From: Caldimonas sp. | GTDB taxonomy: Bacteria > Pseudomonadota > Gammaproteobacteria > Burkholderiales > Burkholderiaceae_C | Direction: 5' to 3' | NCBI GenBank assembly: GCA_030150305.1 | Contig: JASLGD010000594.1 | Coordinates: forward strand, 1 to 7,994 | DNA length: 7,994 nt | Part shown: positions 1-6,518 of the stretch, piece by piece | Position numbering within the stretch: the stretch's first letter is position 1 | How the letters are laid out: the number at the start of each line of letters is the position of its first letter | Position numbers and translations under genes: made by a program | Notes under the pieces: generated by a model | Databases searched by the model: none | What the model was told of the DNA's origin: nothing | What the model saw: the letters and a program-made list of their open reading frames with translations, nothing else

Positions 1-533
1 CGGAGGTGTCGCTGGTCGCGATCCTGGACGCCGACAAGGAAGGGTTCCTCCGCTCCGAGCGCAGCCTGATCCAGACGATCGGCCGGGCGGCGCGCAACCT
101 GAACGGCAAGGCGATCCTCTATGCCGACCAGGTGACCGAGTCGATGCAGCTCGCCCTCGACGAGACCAATCGCCGGCGCGAGCGCCAGGTCGCCCACAAC
201 CTGGCGAACGGGATCACGCCGCGGACCGTCAGCAAGCGGGTCAAGGAGATGATCGACGGCATCTACCAGGACAAGGACGCCAGGGACGGGCGCAAGGCCG
301 CCGGCCGGCCGGGAGCAGCGGTCGAGGCGCTGTCGGAGAAGGACCTCGGCAAGCGGATCAAGCAGCTCGAGCGCCAGATGCTCGAGCACGCCCGCAACCT
401 CGAGTTCGAGCAGGCCGCGCGGACCCGCGACCAGCTCGCCGCGCTGCGCGAGCAGGCGTTCGGCGCCTCGGTGTCGGAGCAGGTCGCCTCGGGCGGAGCT
501 GCGTCGACGCCGACCCCGCCGGCGCGCCCTTGA
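1..533 (+). CDS. uvrB: UvrABC excinuclease subunit B, C-terminal part (5' truncated by window edge)
   Basis: UvrB is the damage-verifying, helicase-like subunit of bacterial nucleotide excision repair. It is loaded by UvrA and recruits UvrC to make the incisions. The visible 176 residues are in frame from base 3, and the real start lies outside the window. They begin inside helicase domain 3 with EVSLVAILDADKEGFLRSER, followed by the motif VI segment SLIQTIGRAARN, both nearly identical to E. coli UvrB. A conserved C-terminal region (GITPRTVSKRVKEMIDGI) leads through a charged linker to the UVR motif (about visible residues 113-150, including LEHARNLEFEQAARTRDQL), the coiled coil that contacts UvrC. 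The last ~22 residues are a low-complexity Ala/Ser/Pro tail. It is separated from iscR by 157 bases and is not expected to be part of the isc transcript. Identity is certain; only the N-terminal extent is unseen. Confidence 0.97.
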   Translation, partial: EVSLVAILDADKEGFLRSERSLIQTIGRAARNLNGKAILYADQVTESMQLALDETNRRRERQVAHNLANGITPRTVSKRVKEMIDGIYQDKDARDGRKAAGRPGAAVEALSEKDLGKRIKQLERQMLEHARNLEFEQAARTRDQLAALREQAFGASVSEQVASGGAASTPTPPARP

Positions 534-555
534 ACGGGAACTAATCGGCGCAATC

Positions 556-585
556 TCGACCAAATCGGTCGGCTTCCGCTATACT
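556..585 (+). promoter_or_regulatory. Predicted sigma70-type promoter of the isc operon
   Basis: A good -10 hexamer, TATACT, lies at 580-585. A partial -35, TCGACC (4 of 6 matches to TTGACA), lies at 556-561, giving an 18-base spacer. Transcription would begin near 591-593, leaving a leader of about 100 bases before iscR. The -10 overlaps the IscR operator at 581-605, as expected for an autorepressed iscR promoter. The -35 assignment is weak. The -10 and its overlap with the operator are the stronger evidence. Confidence 0.6.
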
Positions 586-605
586 TGAGAAAAATACTCA
601 GGTTA
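581..605 (+). promoter_or_regulatory. Predicted IscR type 1 operator
   Basis: The 25 bases read ATACTTGAGAAAAA, then TACTCAGGTTA. They form an imperfect palindrome (CTTGAG, seven A/T-rich bases, CTCAGG) around an A-rich centre. Against the type 1 IscR consensus recalled from E. coli (ATASYYGACTRWWWYAGTCRRSTAT) I count 20 matches out of 25. The mismatches are at the inner GACT/AGTC positions and the last two bases. The site covers part of the -10 and the probable start site, so cluster-loaded IscR binding here would repress the operon. The symmetry is seen directly; the binding is inferred. Confidence 0.7.
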
Positions 606-614
606 GGGAGGACC

Positions 615-663
615 CGGTCGCGGCCCGGCGTTTGCTGGTTCGCGACTGCCGCTGGAAACAGCG
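615..663 (+). other. Two adjacent hairpins in the iscR leader
   Basis: The predicted leader RNA can form a long hairpin at 615-648. Its lower stem pairs 615-622 with 641-648 (eight pairs, one G-U). A short internal bulge follows, then an upper stem of 625-629 with 634-638 (five pairs, one G-U) closed by a GUUU loop. One base later a second hairpin, 650-654 with 659-663, has a perfect five-pair stem closed by a GAAA tetraloop. Both lie between the predicted start site and the Shine-Dalgarno sequence at 679. The base pairing is read from the sequence. Any regulatory role is unproven, and GC-rich DNA often yields such stems by chance. Confidence 0.45.
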
Positions 664-678
664 TTCCGACCCCGGTTT

Positions 679-684
679 GAGGAG
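679..684 (+). promoter_or_regulatory. Ribosome binding site of iscR
   Basis: GAGGAG lies six bases before the ATG at 691. It is one of the better Shine-Dalgarno matches in the operon and supports the start that gives the family N-terminus MRLTTKGRFAV. Confidence 0.8.
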
Positions 685-690
685 TTTCCC

Positions 691-1224
691 ATGCGTCTCA
701 CCACAAAAGGCCGCTTCGCCGTCACCGCCATGATCGACCTCGCCCTGCGCGAGCACTCGGGGCCGGTGGCGCTCGCCGCGATCAGCGGCAGGCAGCAGAT
801 CTCGCTGTCGTATCTCGAGCAGCTGTTCGGCAAGCTGCGCCGGCACGAGCTCGTCGAGAGCACCCGAGGCCCTGGCGGCGGCTATTCGCTCGGCCGCCGC
901 TCCGAGGACATCACCGTCGCCGACATCATCGTCGCGGTCGACGAGCCGATCGACGCGACCGGTTGCGCGGGCAAGGAGAACTGCATGGGCGACGACGCGG
1001 GCCGCTGCATGACGCACGACCTGTGGGCGAGCCTCAACTCCAAGATGATCGAGTTCCTCGACTCGGTGTCGCTCAAGAAGCTGGTCGACGAGCAGCTCGC
1101 CAAGGGCGTCTCGATCGAGGAGCAGCCGGTGAAGCGCGCGATCTCGACGCAGCCGGTCGTCAAGCCGATCAAGATCACGGCGCCGAACTCGGTGTTCGCG
1201 CTCGGCGCGGCGCTGTCCAAGTAA
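691..1224 (+). CDS. iscR: Rrf2-family Fe-S cluster-sensing regulator IscR
   Basis: IscR binds a [2Fe-2S] cluster. In E. coli the loaded form represses its own isc operon at type 1 sites, and both forms act at type 2 sites. The 177-residue protein opens with MRLTTKGRFAVTAMIDLAL and has the winged-helix core SLSYLEQLFGKLRRHELVES, followed by the wing signature RGPGGGYSLGR. Glu43, which discriminates DNA sites in E. coli, is present. The cluster ligands are Cys92, Cys98, Cys106 and His109. E. coli uses Cys92, Cys98, Cys104 and His107, so the loop here is two residues longer. The C-terminal ~35 residues form an extension unlike E. coli's tail. The start is supported by homology and by GAGGAG six bases upstream. 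It is the first gene of the operon, 35 bases before iscS, with a matching operator at the promoter, so autoregulation is likely. Confidence 0.97.
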   Translation: MRLTTKGRFAVTAMIDLALREHSGPVALAAISGRQQISLSYLEQLFGKLRRHELVESTRGPGGGYSLGRRSEDITVADIIVAVDEPIDATGCAGKENCMGDDAGRCMTHDLWASLNSKMIEFLDSVSLKKLVDEQLAKGVSIEEQPVKRAISTQPVVKPIKITAPNSVFALGAALSK

Positions 1225-1259
1225 AGGCCCGGCCCGCTCGTCTTTGCCACGACTCCGCC

Positions 1260-2474
1260 ATGACTCCGCATTTCCCGATCTATCTGGACTACGGCGCGAC
1301 GACGCCGGTCGACCAGCGCGTCGTCGACGCCATGATTCCGTGGTTGCGCGAGCACTTCGGCAACCCGGCGTCGCGCAGCCACGCCTGGGGCTGGGAGGCC
1401 GAGAAGGCGGTCGAGCGTGCGCGCGAGCAGGTCGCCGAGCTGATCAACGCCGATCCGCGCGAGATCATCTGGACCTCGGGAGCGACCGAGTCCGACAACC
1501 TCGCGTTGAAGGGCGCGGCGCAGTTCTACAAGACGCGCGGCAAGCACCTCGTCACCGTCAAGACCGAGCACAAGGCGGTGCTCGACACGATGCGCGAGCT
1601 CGAGCGGCAGGGCTTCGACGTCACCTATCTCGACGTCCGCGAAGACGGCCTGCTCGACCTCGACGCGTTCAAGGCGGCGCTGCGTCCCGACACGATCCTC
1701 GCCTCGGTGATGCTCGTCAACAACGAGATCGGCGTCATCCAGGACATCGCGGCGATCGGCGCGATCTGCCGCGAGCGCAACATCGTGTTCCACGTCGACG
1801 CGGCGCAGGCGACCGGCAAGGTGACGATCGACCTCGCCAAGCTGCCGGTCGACCTGATGAGCCTGGCGTCGCACAAGACGTACGGCCCGAAGGGGATCGG
1901 CGCGCTCTACGTTCGCCGCAAGCCCCGGGTGCGGATCGAGGCGCAGATGCACGGCGGCGGCCACGAGCGCGGCATGCGCTCGGGAACGCTGCCGACGCAC
2001 CAGATCGTCGGCATGGGCGAGGCATACCGCATCGCACGCGCGGAGATGGGGACCGAGATCGAGCGGATCCGCATGCTCCATCGCCGCCTCATCGAAGGCC
2101 TCTCCGGAATCGAGCAGACGTTCCTCAACGGCCATCCGACGCAGCGGGTGCCGCACAACGTCAACATGTCGTTCAACTACGTCGAGGGCGAGTCGCTCAT
2201 CATGGGCGTCAAGGGCATCGCCGTCTCGTCGGGGTCGGCGTGCACGTCGGCGAGCCTCGAGCCGAGCTACGTGCTGCGCGCGCTCGGCCGCAGCGACGAG
2301 CTCGCCCACTCGAGCCTGCGCATGACGATCGGCCGCTTCACGACCGAGGAAGAGATCGACTACGTCGTCGCGACGCTGAAGGATCGCGTCGCCAAGCTGC
2401 GCGAGCTGTCGCCGCTCTGGGACATGTACCTCGAAGGCATCGACCTCGACACCATTCAGTGGGCGGCGCACTGA
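1260..2474 (+). CDS. iscS: Cysteine desulfurase IscS
   Basis: IscS is a cytosolic PLP enzyme that converts L-cysteine to L-alanine and passes the sulfur, as a persulfide, to IscU and to other acceptors such as those for tRNA thiolation. The protein is 404 residues, the same length as E. coli IscS, and key residues fall at the same numbers: His104 (in TEHKAVLDT), Asp180 and Gln183 (HVDAAQ), the PLP lysine Lys206 (SHKTYGPKG), and the catalytic Cys328 in the mobile loop SSGSACTSASLEPSYVLRAL. The C-terminal IscU-docking end LSPLWDMYLEGIDL is intact. The frame is open further upstream, but family alignment (FPIYLDYGATTPVD) fixes the ATG at 1260. No Shine-Dalgarno sequence precedes it, so translation may depend on coupling to iscR 35 bases upstream. 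An 11-base near-tandem repeat spans the start codon. Identity is certain. Confidence 0.98.
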   Translation: MTPHFPIYLDYGATTPVDQRVVDAMIPWLREHFGNPASRSHAWGWEAEKAVERAREQVAELINADPREIIWTSGATESDNLALKGAAQFYKTRGKHLVTVKTEHKAVLDTMRELERQGFDVTYLDVREDGLLDLDAFKAALRPDTILASVMLVNNEIGVIQDIAAIGAICRERNIVFHVDAAQATGKVTIDLAKLPVDLMSLASHKTYGPKGIGALYVRRKPRVRIEAQMHGGGHERGMRSGTLPTHQIVGMGEAYRIARAEMGTEIERIRMLHRRLIEGLSGIEQTFLNGHPTQRVPHNVNMSFNYVEGESLIMGVKGIAVSSGSACTSASLEPSYVLRALGRSDELAHSSLRMTIGRFTTEEEIDYVVATLKDRVAKLRELSPLWDMYLEGIDLDTIQWAAH

Positions 2475-2490
2475 CGCAGCCCCGCAGTAC

Positions 2491-2495
2491 AGGGA
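2491..2495 (+). promoter_or_regulatory. Ribosome binding site of iscU
   Basis: AGGGA lies seven bases before the ATG at 2503 in the 28-base iscS–iscU gap. It supports that start and suggests independent initiation on the scaffold gene. Confidence 0.7.
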
Positions 2496-2502
2496 GTACA
2501 CC

Positions 2503-2919
2503 ATGGCATACAGCGAGAAGGTCGTCGACCACTACGAGAACCCGCGCAACGTCGGCTCGTTCGCCAAGGGCGAGGAGTCGATCGGGACGGGGATGGTTGG
2601 CGCGCCCGCCTGCGGCGACGTGATGAAGCTGCAGATCAAGGTCAACCCGGAGACCGGCGTCATCGAGGACGCGAAGTTCAAGACCTACGGCTGCGGCTCG
2701 GCGATCGCGTCGAGCTCGCTCGTCACCGAATGGGTCAAGGGCAAGTCGCTCGACCAGGCGCTCGAGATCAAGAACTCGCAGATCGCGACCGAGCTCGCGC
2801 TGCCGCCGGTGAAGATCCACTGCTCGATCCTCGCCGAGGACGCGATCAAGGCCGCCGTCAACGACTACAAGGCGAAGCATCCCGCGGTCGAGCGCGACGC
2901 CGCAGAGGTCGCCGGCTGA
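2503..2919 (+). CDS. iscU: Fe-S cluster assembly scaffold IscU
   Basis: IscU is the scaffold on which the [2Fe-2S] cluster is built from IscS-derived sulfur and iron, then released with the help of HscA/HscB. The 138-residue protein matches E. coli IscU almost throughout. The ligands are Cys37 and Asp39 (GAPACGDVMKLQIKV), Cys64 (FKTYGCGSAIASSSL; Cys63 in E. coli because of a one-residue insertion near 50) and His106-Cys107. The HscA recognition motif LPPVK is intact at 100-104, just before the last ligands. The C-terminus runs about 10 residues longer than E. coli's, ending in an acidic/alanine tail. It is preceded by a clear AGGGA site and followed one base later by iscA. Identity is certain. 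Confidence 0.98.
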   Translation: MAYSEKVVDHYENPRNVGSFAKGEESIGTGMVGAPACGDVMKLQIKVNPETGVIEDAKFKTYGCGSAIASSSLVTEWVKGKSLDQALEIKNSQIATELALPPVKIHCSILAEDAIKAAVNDYKAKHPAVERDAAEVAG

Positions 2920-2920
2920 G

Positions 2921-3244
2921 ATGTCGGTCACCCTCACCGAAGCCGCGGCGCGTCACGTCAGCCGCTACCTCGGCAAGCGAGGCCGGGGCATCGGCGTGCG
3001 CCTCGGCGTCAAGACGACCGGCTGCTCGGGCCTCGCGTACAAGCTCGAGTACGCCGACGAGTTCGCGCCCGAGGACCACGTCTTCGAGGACCACGGCGTC
3101 AAGGTCATCGTCGACCCGAAGAGCCTGCCGTACATCGACGGCACGCGCCTCGATTTCGTGCGCGAGGGCCTCAACGAAGGCTTCAAGTTCGACAACCCGC
3201 GCGAGAAGGACCGCTGCGGCTGCGGCGAGTCGTTCCGGGTCTAG
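2921..3244 (+). CDS. iscA: A-type Fe-S carrier protein IscA
   Basis: IscA belongs to the A-type carrier (HesB/IscA) family, which receives clusters from the scaffold and passes them to apoproteins, particularly in [4Fe-4S] maturation. At 107 residues it equals E. coli IscA in length. It carries the three invariant cysteines: Cys35 in TTGCSGLAYKLEY, and Cys99 and Cys101 in the C-terminal RCGCGESFRV. The segment LDFVREGLNEGFKFDNP is a strong family match. The start codon lies one base after the iscU stop, with AGAGG inside the end of iscU 12 bases upstream, so translational coupling is likely. The following 70-base gap contains a terminator-like hairpin. Choice of iscA over erpA or sufA rests on the operon context and the closeness of the alignment. 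Confidence 0.97.
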   Translation: MSVTLTEAAARHVSRYLGKRGRGIGVRLGVKTTGCSGLAYKLEYADEFAPEDHVFEDHGVKVIVDPKSLPYIDGTRLDFVREGLNEGFKFDNPREKDRCGCGESFRV

Positions 3245-3280
3245 GGCGCTTCGGGGAGTCAACGCTTCGCTCAATCCTGC

Positions 3281-3308
3281 GGGCCCGCGACGCGGGCCCT
3301 TCTCGTTT
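3281..3308 (+). terminator. Putative intrinsic terminator (attenuator) between iscA and hscB
   Basis: GGGCCCGC (3281-3288) pairs perfectly with GCGGGCCC (3292-3299) around the triloop GAC; seven pairs with a five-base loop is also possible. A pyrimidine-rich run with several T residues, TTCTCGTTT (3300-3308), follows immediately. This is the layout of a Rho-independent terminator with an interrupted U tract. It lies 36 bases after the iscA stop and ends six bases before the hscB start. Partial termination here would lower hscB-hscA-fdx relative to iscRSUA. The structure is seen directly, while its activity and efficiency are inferred. Confidence 0.6.
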
Positions 3309-3314
3309 CTGAAC

Positions 3315-3833
3315 ATGCATCTCGCCGCTGACGACTTCGAGCTGTTCGGCCTGCCGCGCCGGTTCGCGATCGCTCGCGCCGAGCTCGACGCCAGGCGGCG
3401 CGCGCTGCAGGCCGAGGTGCACCCCGACCGCTTCGCCAGCGCCGACGCGGCATCGCGGCGCGCGGCGATGCAGTGGGCGGTGCGCGTCAACGAGGCGTAC
3501 GAGCGGCTCGTCGATCCGGTGCGGCGCGCAGCCTACCTGTGCGAGCTCGCGGGCGTGCCGATCGGCGCCGAGGACAACACGGCGATGCCGACCGAGTTCC
3601 TGCAGCAGCAGATGGCGTGGCGCGAGTCGCTCGACGAAGCCGAGTCGCGTGCCGACGTCGACGCCGTCGAGCGCGAGCTCGCCCGCGAGCGCCGGGCTGC
3701 ATACGAGCGGCTCGCGGCCGCGCTCGACGATCGCCACGACGTCGCGGTTGCGGCGGCCGAAGTGCGCGCGCTGATGTTCATCGAGCGCTTCGCCGCCGAC
3801 GTCGAGCGGCGCATCGCCGCGTTCGAGGCCTGA
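3315..3833 (+). CDS. hscB: J-domain co-chaperone HscB
   Basis: HscB (Hsc20) delivers cluster-loaded IscU to the Hsp70 HscA and stimulates its ATPase. The 172-residue protein is typical in length (E. coli 171). The N-terminal J domain (about 1-76) begins DDFELFGLPRRFAI and has the HPD motif at 36-38 (VHPDRFASADA), then RVNEAYERLVDPVRRAAYL. The C-terminal IscU-binding three-helix bundle (about 92-172) starts TEFLQQQMAWRESLDEAES. The reading frame is open upstream, but the conserved J-domain start and the lack of any other usable start favour ATG 3315. No Shine-Dalgarno sequence precedes it, and the terminator-like hairpin ends only six bases upstream, so initiation is probably weak or dependent on the local RNA structure. 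hscA follows one base after its stop. Confidence 0.95.
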   Translation: MHLAADDFELFGLPRRFAIARAELDARRRALQAEVHPDRFASADAASRRAAMQWAVRVNEAYERLVDPVRRAAYLCELAGVPIGAEDNTAMPTEFLQQQMAWRESLDEAESRADVDAVERELARERRAAYERLAAALDDRHDVAVAAAEVRALMFIERFAADVERRIAAFEA

Positions 3834-3834
3834 G

Positions 3835-5694
<1,860 letters not shown>

Positions 5695-5696
5695 CG

Positions 5697-6035
5697 ATGC
5701 CCAGGATCAAGGTCCTGCCGCACGCCGAGTACTGCCCCGAGGGTCGCGAGATCGAGGCGGCGTCGGGCGACTCGATCTGCGAGGCGCTCCTCGAGCACGG
5801 CGTCCCGATCGAGCACGCGTGCGAGATGAGCTGCGCGTGCACGACGTGCCACGTCGTCGTCCGCCAGGGCTACGCGTCGCTCGGTGCGCCCGACGAGAGC
5901 GAGGAGGACCTGCTCGACCGCGCCTGGGGCCTCGAGCCGACGTCGCGTCTCTCGTGCCAGGCGATCGTCGCGCGCGACGACGTCACGATCGAGATCCCCA
6001 AGTACTCGATCAACCACGCCAAGGAGAAGCACTGA
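5697..6035 (+). CDS. fdx: Isc-type [2Fe-2S] ferredoxin Fdx
   Basis: Fdx is the adrenodoxin-like ferredoxin of the Isc system and supplies electrons for cluster formation on IscU. The 112-residue protein (E. coli 111) carries the cluster ligands Cys42, Cys48, Cys51 and Cys87 in HACEMSCACTTCHVVV and SRLSCQAIV. An additional conserved non-ligand Cys46 is also present, as in E. coli. The segment DLLDRAWGLEPTSRLSCQ and the C-terminal IPKYSINHAKEKH, ending in a histidine, are family hallmarks. The ATG lies two bases after the hscA stop with GAGGA nine bases upstream, so it is co-translated with hscA. It is the last gene of the operon: no iscX follows, and the next gene is on the opposite strand. 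Identity is certain. Confidence 0.97.
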   Translation: MPRIKVLPHAEYCPEGREIEAASGDSICEALLEHGVPIEHACEMSCACTTCHVVVRQGYASLGAPDESEEDLLDRAWGLEPTSRLSCQAIVARDDVTIEIPKYSINHAKEKH

Positions 6036-6036
6036 A

Positions 6037-6052
6037 GCCGGCAGCTGCCGGC
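6037..6052. terminator. 16-base perfect palindrome in the convergent gap (possible bidirectional termination hairpin)
   Basis: GCCGGCAGCTGCCGGC begins two bases after the fdx stop codon and lies in the 38-base gap between two convergent genes. It can fold as a six-pair stem with an AGCT loop on either strand. No T tract follows on either side, so it is not a classical intrinsic terminator. It could pause polymerase, assist Rho or protect 3' ends. The palindrome is certain and its role is speculative. Confidence 0.3.
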
Positions 6053-6073
6053 GGCGGGCGCGCCGCGTGCGCC

Positions 6074-6358
6074 TCAGCGGCGGTCGTGGTTCGGGCCGAT
6101 CGCGCGCCGGAGCCAGCCGAGCGGCCGGATCGAGTCGAGGAACGAGTCCGGCGCGGCGGTGTCGCGGTCGCTCAGCACGGCGCGGTGGTCGAGCATCTCG
6201 AGAAAGGCGCGCAGCTCGTTCTTCTTCAAGCCGCTGATCTCGATCAGCTTGGCGGCGCTGACGAAGCGCTGCGACATCTCGCTCAGGGCGCGCCGGTGCG
6301 CTGTCCGCCGGTACTCGGCCGGCAGCTCGGGCCACGCGAGGAGACGGTACTCTTTCAT
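6074..6358 (-). CDS. Small conserved-looking protein of unknown function, possible winged-helix/HTH fold
   Basis: I do not recognise this 94-residue protein. It begins MKEYRLLAWPELP and ends DSIRPLGWLRRAIGPNHDRR, is basic and predicted soluble, with no signal peptide or membrane segment. The centre (about 28-62), MSQRFVSAAKLIEISGLKKNELRAFLEMLDHRAVLSD, alternates helices and turns like a winged helix: a helix, the turn ISGL, a second amphipathic helix, then a possible wing. That is inference. Coding status is well supported, because about nine codons in ten end in G or C and the composition is not that of a shadow frame. No gene runs opposite it on the plus strand. A GTG at 6397 would add 13 residues. 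I prefer ATG 6358 because the extra residues look non-conserved, although neither start has a clear Shine-Dalgarno sequence. It converges on fdx and diverges from tsaD. Confidence 0.75.
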   Translation of the reverse strand: MKEYRLLAWPELPAEYRRTAHRRALSEMSQRFVSAAKLIEISGLKKNELRAFLEMLDHRAVLSDRDTAAPDSFLDSIRPLGWLRRAIGPNHDRR

Positions 6359-6422
6359 CGATCGGCGTTGAGCGGGGCGCACTGCGCAGGGCAGCACGGG
6401 ATGGCGAGCCTAACCGCGGCCG

Positions 6423-6450
6423 CCTCGCAGAGGAATGCGGTCTTGCGAGG
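6423..6450. repeat. Inverted repeat in the divergent tsaD / small-gene intergenic region
   Basis: CCTCGCA (6423-6429) and TGCGAGG (6444-6450) are perfect inverted copies separated by 14 bases. The arms are 21 bases apart centre to centre, about two helical turns, as expected for a dimeric regulator bound on one DNA face. The repeat lies in the 160-base gap between the divergent starts at 6358 and 6519. It could also fold as an RNA hairpin in a tsaD leader. No convincing -35/-10 pair was found in this gap for either direction. The AT-rich patch at 6456-6468 is the likeliest promoter area. Confidence 0.4.
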
Positions 6451-6507
6451 TCTTCGTGATATTTGCAACGGTCGACTGTGGCGACAGCTCGGCGGTCGCG
6501 CGGATTC

Positions 6508-6516
6508 AGGGTAGGG
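6508..6516 (+). promoter_or_regulatory. Ribosome binding site of tsaD
   Basis: Two AGGG stretches, at 6508-6511 and 6513-6516, precede the ATG at 6519. The first has a seven-base spacing. This supports 6519 over the in-frame upstream ATG at 6435, which would add 28 residues without family resemblance. Confidence 0.6.
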
Positions 6517-6518
6517 AA

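Noticed and set aside
557..571. CGACC/GGTCG inverted repeat after uvrB as a uvrB terminator
   Set aside because: Only five pairs with a five-base loop, no T tract follows, and it overlaps the likely -35 element. It is too weak to call.
963..1259. N-terminal extension of iscS by about 99 residues
   Set aside because: The frame is open, but it overlaps iscR out of frame and has no family resemblance. The 404-residue form from 1260 matches E. coli IscS in length and residue numbering.
882..2504. 540-codon minus-strand open frame over iscR and iscS
   Set aside because: It overlaps two certain genes and is rich in Arg, Asp, Val, Ala and Leu with no recognisable domain. It is a shadow of GC-rich coding sequence.
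2730..3314. Long N-terminal extension of hscB into iscA and iscU
   Set aside because: The added sequence is an Arg/Ala/Ser-rich shadow of iscU and iscA. The J domain begins naturally at 3315.
5819..6514. 231-codon plus-strand frame over fdx and the small minus-strand gene
   Set aside because: It starts out of frame inside fdx, its product lacks family features, and most of it is the complement of the better-supported minus-strand gene.
6435..6518. 28-residue N-terminal extension of TsaD
   Set aside because: TsaD proteins normally begin a few residues before the VLGIETSCDET segment. The extension has no family resemblance, and ATG 6519 has AGGG upstream.
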